The notes beneath the pieces were generated by a model, which saw nothing but the letters and a program-made list of their open reading frames with translations, made no database searches and had not been told where the DNA came from. Below, one piece after another: positions 59,855 to 64,000 of a stretch of DNA of 64,000 bases (its first letter is position 1; each line of letters opens with the position of its first letter). The position numbers and the translations under genes are program-made. The stretch spans positions 434,001-498,000 of the forward strand of contig ML978121.1 of the NCBI GenBank assembly GCA_010015805.1, read 5' to 3'. Source of the DNA: Rhizodiscina lignyota. Taxonomy: Eukaryota; Ascomycota; Dothideomycetes; Aulographales; Rhizodiscinaceae.

Positions 59855-60403
59855 TTAGAATGGATTTGGGTCACCGGCGCAGTTGCAGAAAGCAAGCTGC
59901 ATTGTGAATCTATGCCATCGGCTATTAGCTCAAGGACAGCCTATCACGTTGTCCGTGTACGACTCACCCGTTGAAGCTGAAGGACCCGCCATCAAAGCTG
60001 CCAAAGCAGTCGTCAATGATATTGTCGAAAGCAGGGCCACACTCGGAGCCCGTTGGAGGGCCGGTGACGAGAACAGAGGATTGAAGTTCCTGTTGCGGTG
60101 GTGGGTTTGCGATGTTGGCTTGGTTCGCACAGAAATTGTTCTTGAGGTCCTCACTATTTACCGGCTTGTTAGTGATATATATCTTTCCACAAAATTGAGT
60201 TGCAGGAAGATATGGGTTGAGGGGAATCGTCATCTTTCTTTCCTATGTCTTTCAAAGTATCGACAAGTAAAACGCCGAGGGCTGAGTACATACAGCTGAG
60301 GAACAGTAGCGCATGATGTGCAGCCACGCTGTCCGAAGCAAGTTGCTGCCATAGCAAGAGGAGCCGAGAGGCTGAGGACAGAGAGAAGAGAAATGAGCTG
60401 CAT
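59855..60403 (-). CDS. Small secreted cysteine-rich protein, candidate effector
   Basis: Three exons, 60294-60403, 59968-60237 and 59855-59909 (introns 56 and 58 nt), give 144 residues. The N-terminal signal peptide MQLISLLSVLSLSAPLAMA has a predicted cut before or after Ala-Thr-Cys. The mature part has nine cysteines (TCFGQRGCTSCAT, QFCG, NFCANQ, SECGP, DDCFG, AFCNCAGDPNPF). The last exon supplies the CNCAGDPNPF end only when the second intron is removed, which supports the model. Size, secretion and cysteine content fit fungal effector-like or cell-surface proteins. No family was recognised. It is isolated, with long gene-free DNA on both sides. Confidence 0.72.
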
Positions 60404-62366
60404 GTTGTGTTTGAATGAGGTGTACCGCTGGGAGTGGATATTGAAGGTGATGCAGATGAAGAGGTGACAGCGCGGCCCTTTATACCTCACCCAGCACTCA
60501 TTTATTCTAGTATTTCCTCAGGCAGGAGTTATCTGACTCTCTTCTCGTCCGTGGCCACCTCCCGATTCTCATCGAATTCAAATTCCAGCCTTGCACAGGA
60601 TCCAAGACACCCGGACTTGCCGGATCGGCATAGCGTGCCTGCGGACTTGAACGAACCAAGTCGATGTCTAAGAGAAAGTGGATACTATTTAGAGTATAAA
60701 GCTGGTATGTGGACTTCGCCTTACGTGAGTCTAGATCAATTACACTCTCCTTGCTCTTTAGAGGTGGAAGTAACGGAGCATTTTCTCACCTTGCAACTTG
60801 TCAAAGCTTAATCAAGGTAAGCTTAGAAAGATATGAAGGGGCAATGCGTCTATATCGACATCAAAATAGCTTGGCGCATAGATGCTCTATCAGCATGTAC
60901 AATTTGTACTAAATTGTGAGCCGGCGTCGGTTGCTGTACTGCCGGGAACTCGTCAACGATCACAGTATCCAGATTCTGGTTGTACAAGAACATGTCTTAG
61001 CACGAAAACCTACAATTAATACACGATAGAATTCAAATTCAGGGGTATTTACGGAGAACACTGTACATTTCGGAGCAAATGGCATTGCCCTAAAAGTCAC
61101 CGCTACTCCTCAGGCAAAATAGACATCTCCCTCTATGGTTTGAATGTCCGAGTGTTGCTCTAACGTAGATCTATTGGTCATATGAAGGGCGTGCAGCGTT
61201 TAGGGCAGTGGCAGTTGTTCCCAAAGGTACGGTCCAAGATCAGGAAAGCTGCCGAAAGGTTGGGGTGCGGTTATCAATCCCCAAATCAGCTTTCGCGCGA
61301 GAGTCGGAGAAATTTAATCTTCCATAGTGCATCCATACCCCGGAACGGCGTTTCGTTCCACGGAAACTGGTGCATAGCCACCTATTATAGTACCGGATCC
61401 CTATTTTAATGCGGAGATTCGGAGTAAGGGTGGCGGACCAATGTTGAGAGAGTACCACCGGTCTGTAAGGCCCAGGTATGGTAGAAATGGGAAATAGTAT
61501 CCATGGAGAACCCTAGGAATTTGTCAAAAAATACGCAAGTGTACTATTCTATATGATTTAGTGAACATAATTATATAAAGGTTCTCTCTGATCCATGTGC
61601 TTGTGCTGATATTTCGGTCCACAGCAACCCAGTATCCCAATGTCGCTCCATCAGGGCGTGACAGAGAGGGGTATGATAGATTCTACAATTGCCCTTCGGC
61701 CCTTCGGAGGCAACGATAACGGAGACTGCCACGATTTGAGCAAGCTGACAAACGAATTCTGGAGCACTGTGGTAGTTCGGCAGGGACAAGGAGGGCTGCG
61801 ATCCTAAGTCCGCATGTAAATGTTAGTGTCATCAAAACTTCTAAGAAGAGTTTGAGCTGAGCACTGTGACCTTGCCACCGTTCAGGTCATCGAGCGCGTG
61901 GACAGCTTCCTCATGGATAGTAACATCAACCACACCGCAAGTACTTATGAGATGACCTGATATTCATCCCAGGAAGTTTGTGGCAGGCCAATGTTGCTTC
62001 AAGAAAGGGAGCTTGTTGACAAGGAGAGCAAAGGGGGGCCATTAGAGTTTGTAAACAGCATGGCGGTGGGCGGAGTAATCGACATTAAGAGCTGAAATCA
62101 CCTAGAGAGGTAAGCAATGAGAGACCAGAAGATTCGGAATTCGCTCACTGGGCCGAATGCTCCGATTGATGGACATTGCACCCTGTGTCATGGTCCTGAA
62201 CGAATCGAAAACATCCAGCTCTTGAATCTGACTCCATATTCTGGGCTCGAAATTGGTGGTATTATAAGATTTCCACCTGATAGGTCCATCTCTTAGCTTA
62301 TCAACACTTACACATGTCGCTTCGAACGCATAAAGGAAACTGGATGAAACTTCCAATGTACTACCC
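60404..62366. other. Long gene-poor region
   Basis: Two kilobases with only short frames on both strands (for example minus 61571-61789, 72 codons). None can be supported as a gene. The left end is the promoter of the secreted protein, with a TATA-like AAAGGGCCGC-flanked TATA near 60480. Confidence 0.4.
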
Positions 62367-63919
62367 CTAATCGTCATCTTCGTCGTCGTCATCGTCTTTC
62401 TTCTTCTCTTTCTGTTCACCTTTTCTTCTCCGCTCCTTCTTTAGGGCCCTCTTCACCTTATCATCAACTTCGTCTTTGCTCTCGTCCCATTCTACATCGT
62501 ACTCTGTCAAGAATGTTAGTCTAGACGGCTCGAGACTAAGAGAAGCAAGTGTCCTTACCTTGAGCTACGGCTTTGATCTCTCTCCTTAGAGCGTTACCTT
62601 CTTCAACCAGCGCCTCCCACCTCGCCAAATCGAAGCCTTTCTGATCGTACAGCTTACTCTGCCTCCGAGAGATTGTAAAGTTCATCGCACTCCTGTACGA
62701 GACTTCCCGGTTGTGGTAAAGGAACCAAACATAACCCCCTATTAACGTCGACAATCCGACCAGGTACGTTACAGGCTCCATAACGTCCCATCCAAGGTCT
62801 GTCTCGAACGTCAATCTGTATACCAGATACCACCAGCCGCAGAGTCCGACGAAGCCACCCATAGCTACTCTTTGCGCGCCCTTTCGTGCGAGCAGGTCGC
62901 ACTCCCGCTTCAAGTCCGCCATCTGAGATATCTGCTCACTCTTTTTCCGTAGCCGCATGCGCAGATAGTACGTCCGGTCATTGAAGCTCGGTACACCAAC
63001 TCGAATATCGGTTGGCGCTCCTTCAATCTCCACCCCGAACTCCTGACCACGAGCCGCATCGCGGATAAAATCGCCTATTTCAGTGGACGAAGACCACCGC
63101 ACAAATTTGCGCTCCCCAGAATCGTCAGAATCGTCAGCTTCGTGGCCCAATCCGCTGTAAGATTCGACACCGCCTTCGCCCGGTCCGCCGCGCATGACCG
63201 CCGCCTCTTCCGATTGTGAGTTCAGCTTTCCTGTCCTGACGTGTTTCCCCTCAATGACTTCTGCATCTGCGTCCTCACGCAGATCGCTATCCTCATTCTG
63301 TTCGTCATTCTCGTCTTCTTCCGCCGTCGTTCGTTTCGGCTCCAGGCTGTCTTGCGTACTGTCTTCTGCGCGGAAGTAGACATGGGGTATACGTTCTTTA
63401 TCGCCATCTTGTATCATGGGTAATTCCGATTGTATGAGACGCTCGAGGTAGGATAGAGGCTGTTGTGGGTGGACGAGGAGGGCAAGAGGCTCGACATTTT
63501 TCCGGTCTTGGTTGTGATCGCGCGTTGTGAGTGGGAGGATGAGCTTCAGCATTCGTGAGGGTGTGGTGAGAAGTTTTCCTATATCTCGTCAGTTATGATG
63601 GGAAAAATAGTCTTACTCGAAGCACAGTACCCCTCGTCATTGCGCCAGCTGATCGTTCTCGAGCGACCGGTGGTGCCTCTGAGCCTGCTCTGTGCCATGG
63701 TGTCCTTATTTGTCTCTCCTTCCCTTCCTCCGCTATCCGTCTGTCATAATCCAACTTTTCCTCCTCCGAAACATCGTGATTAAGCTTCTCGGCAGGAGCT
63801 GCATAGGAGCTGTCGGACGCGTGAGGCTTAGACGAGGTAATAATAGTTCGAAAGATATGACCAGTGGCTGGTTTACTGGTAGATACTCGTGAGATTCCAA
63901 GGAGTATTTGCGACCTCAT
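62367..63919 (-). CDS. MCU: Mitochondrial calcium uniporter pore protein (MCU)
   Basis: Exons 63631-63919, 62559-63578 and 62367-62503 (introns 52 and 55 nt) give 481 residues. The N-terminus (MRSQILLGISRVSTSKPATG) is a mitochondrial presequence. The MCU domain has a coiled-coil (KKSEQISQMADLKRECDLLA) and first membrane helix (GFVGLCGWWYLVYRLTF). The selectivity filter reads WDVMEPVTYL, with the Asp and Glu carboxylates, followed by the second helix (GLSTLIGGYVWFLYH). It forms the Ca2+ channel of the inner membrane. The last exon is a strongly charged tail: Lys/Arg-rich, then about a dozen consecutive acidic residues. An acidic region (EEDENDEQNEDSD) also lies ahead of the core. Confidence 0.95.
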
Positions 63920-64000
63920 CGTGCCATGGAGCGAGAGTTTTGACGCGATTTAATAGGCAAAGACAGCAAGAACTGAAAGAAAAGTTCATGAAAGTTCATG

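Overview
The window comes from a filamentous ascomycete (Pezizomycotina), most likely a Dothideomycete. The decisive marker is HEX1, the Woronin-body protein found only in Pezizomycotina. Short introns of about 48-130 nt, a KatG of the fungal type, a CUE-like set of housekeeping genes (APC3/CDC27, SND2, YME1, CTU1/NCS6, MCU) and many multi-exon genes with wide intergenic spacing agree. Exon structures below were built by hand from GT-AG (one GC-AG) junctions, and every multi-exon model closes in frame.

Layout. 1-9 kb: a partial unknown frame at the left edge, a membrane-anchored TAP-type alpha/beta hydrolase, a 29-residue two-exon zinc-ribbon micropeptide, a secreted GMC oxidoreductase and a multi-pass membrane protein. 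9-14.4 kb: a decayed zone with a broken sugar transporter next to an intact zinc alcohol dehydrogenase, a broken VOC/glyoxalase gene split by a 353-bp hAT-type MITE, and AT-rich repeat-bearing DNA. 14.4-22 kb: a Gfo/Idh/MocA oxidoreductase, a five-exon CorA-like membrane protein preceded by a WW-like frame, and an ExoIII-type endonuclease. 22-24.3 kb: HEX1 with a roughly 1-kb transcribed leader lacking AUG in every frame. 25.5-31.2 kb: SLC1 acyltransferase, APC3/CDC27 and SND2. 31.6-36.2 kb: two BTB paralogs flanking a small unknown protein and an alpha/beta hydrolase. 36.6-45.4 kb: an oxidative-stress neighbourhood with KatG, an OSGIN-like flavoprotein and a heme catalase. 46.4-51.8 kb: a Cti6-like PHD protein and an unknown N-anchored protein. 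54-64 kb: YME1, CTU1, a small secreted cysteine-rich protein and MCU.

The genes do not form one pathway. Two themes stand out. One is peroxide handling and peroxisome biology: KatG ending in a PTS1-like tripeptide, catalase, and HEX1 ending in SRL. The other is mitochondrial and secretory membrane biology: YME1, MCU, SND2 and SLC1. No secondary-metabolite cluster, CRISPR array, rRNA or convincing tRNA gene was seen. The most unusual signals are the AUG-free HEX1 leader that stays open in frame with HEX1, the tiny zinc-ribbon gene, the young-looking MITE insertion, a GC-AG intron in APC3, and an in-frame UAG inside an otherwise well-kept BTB gene.
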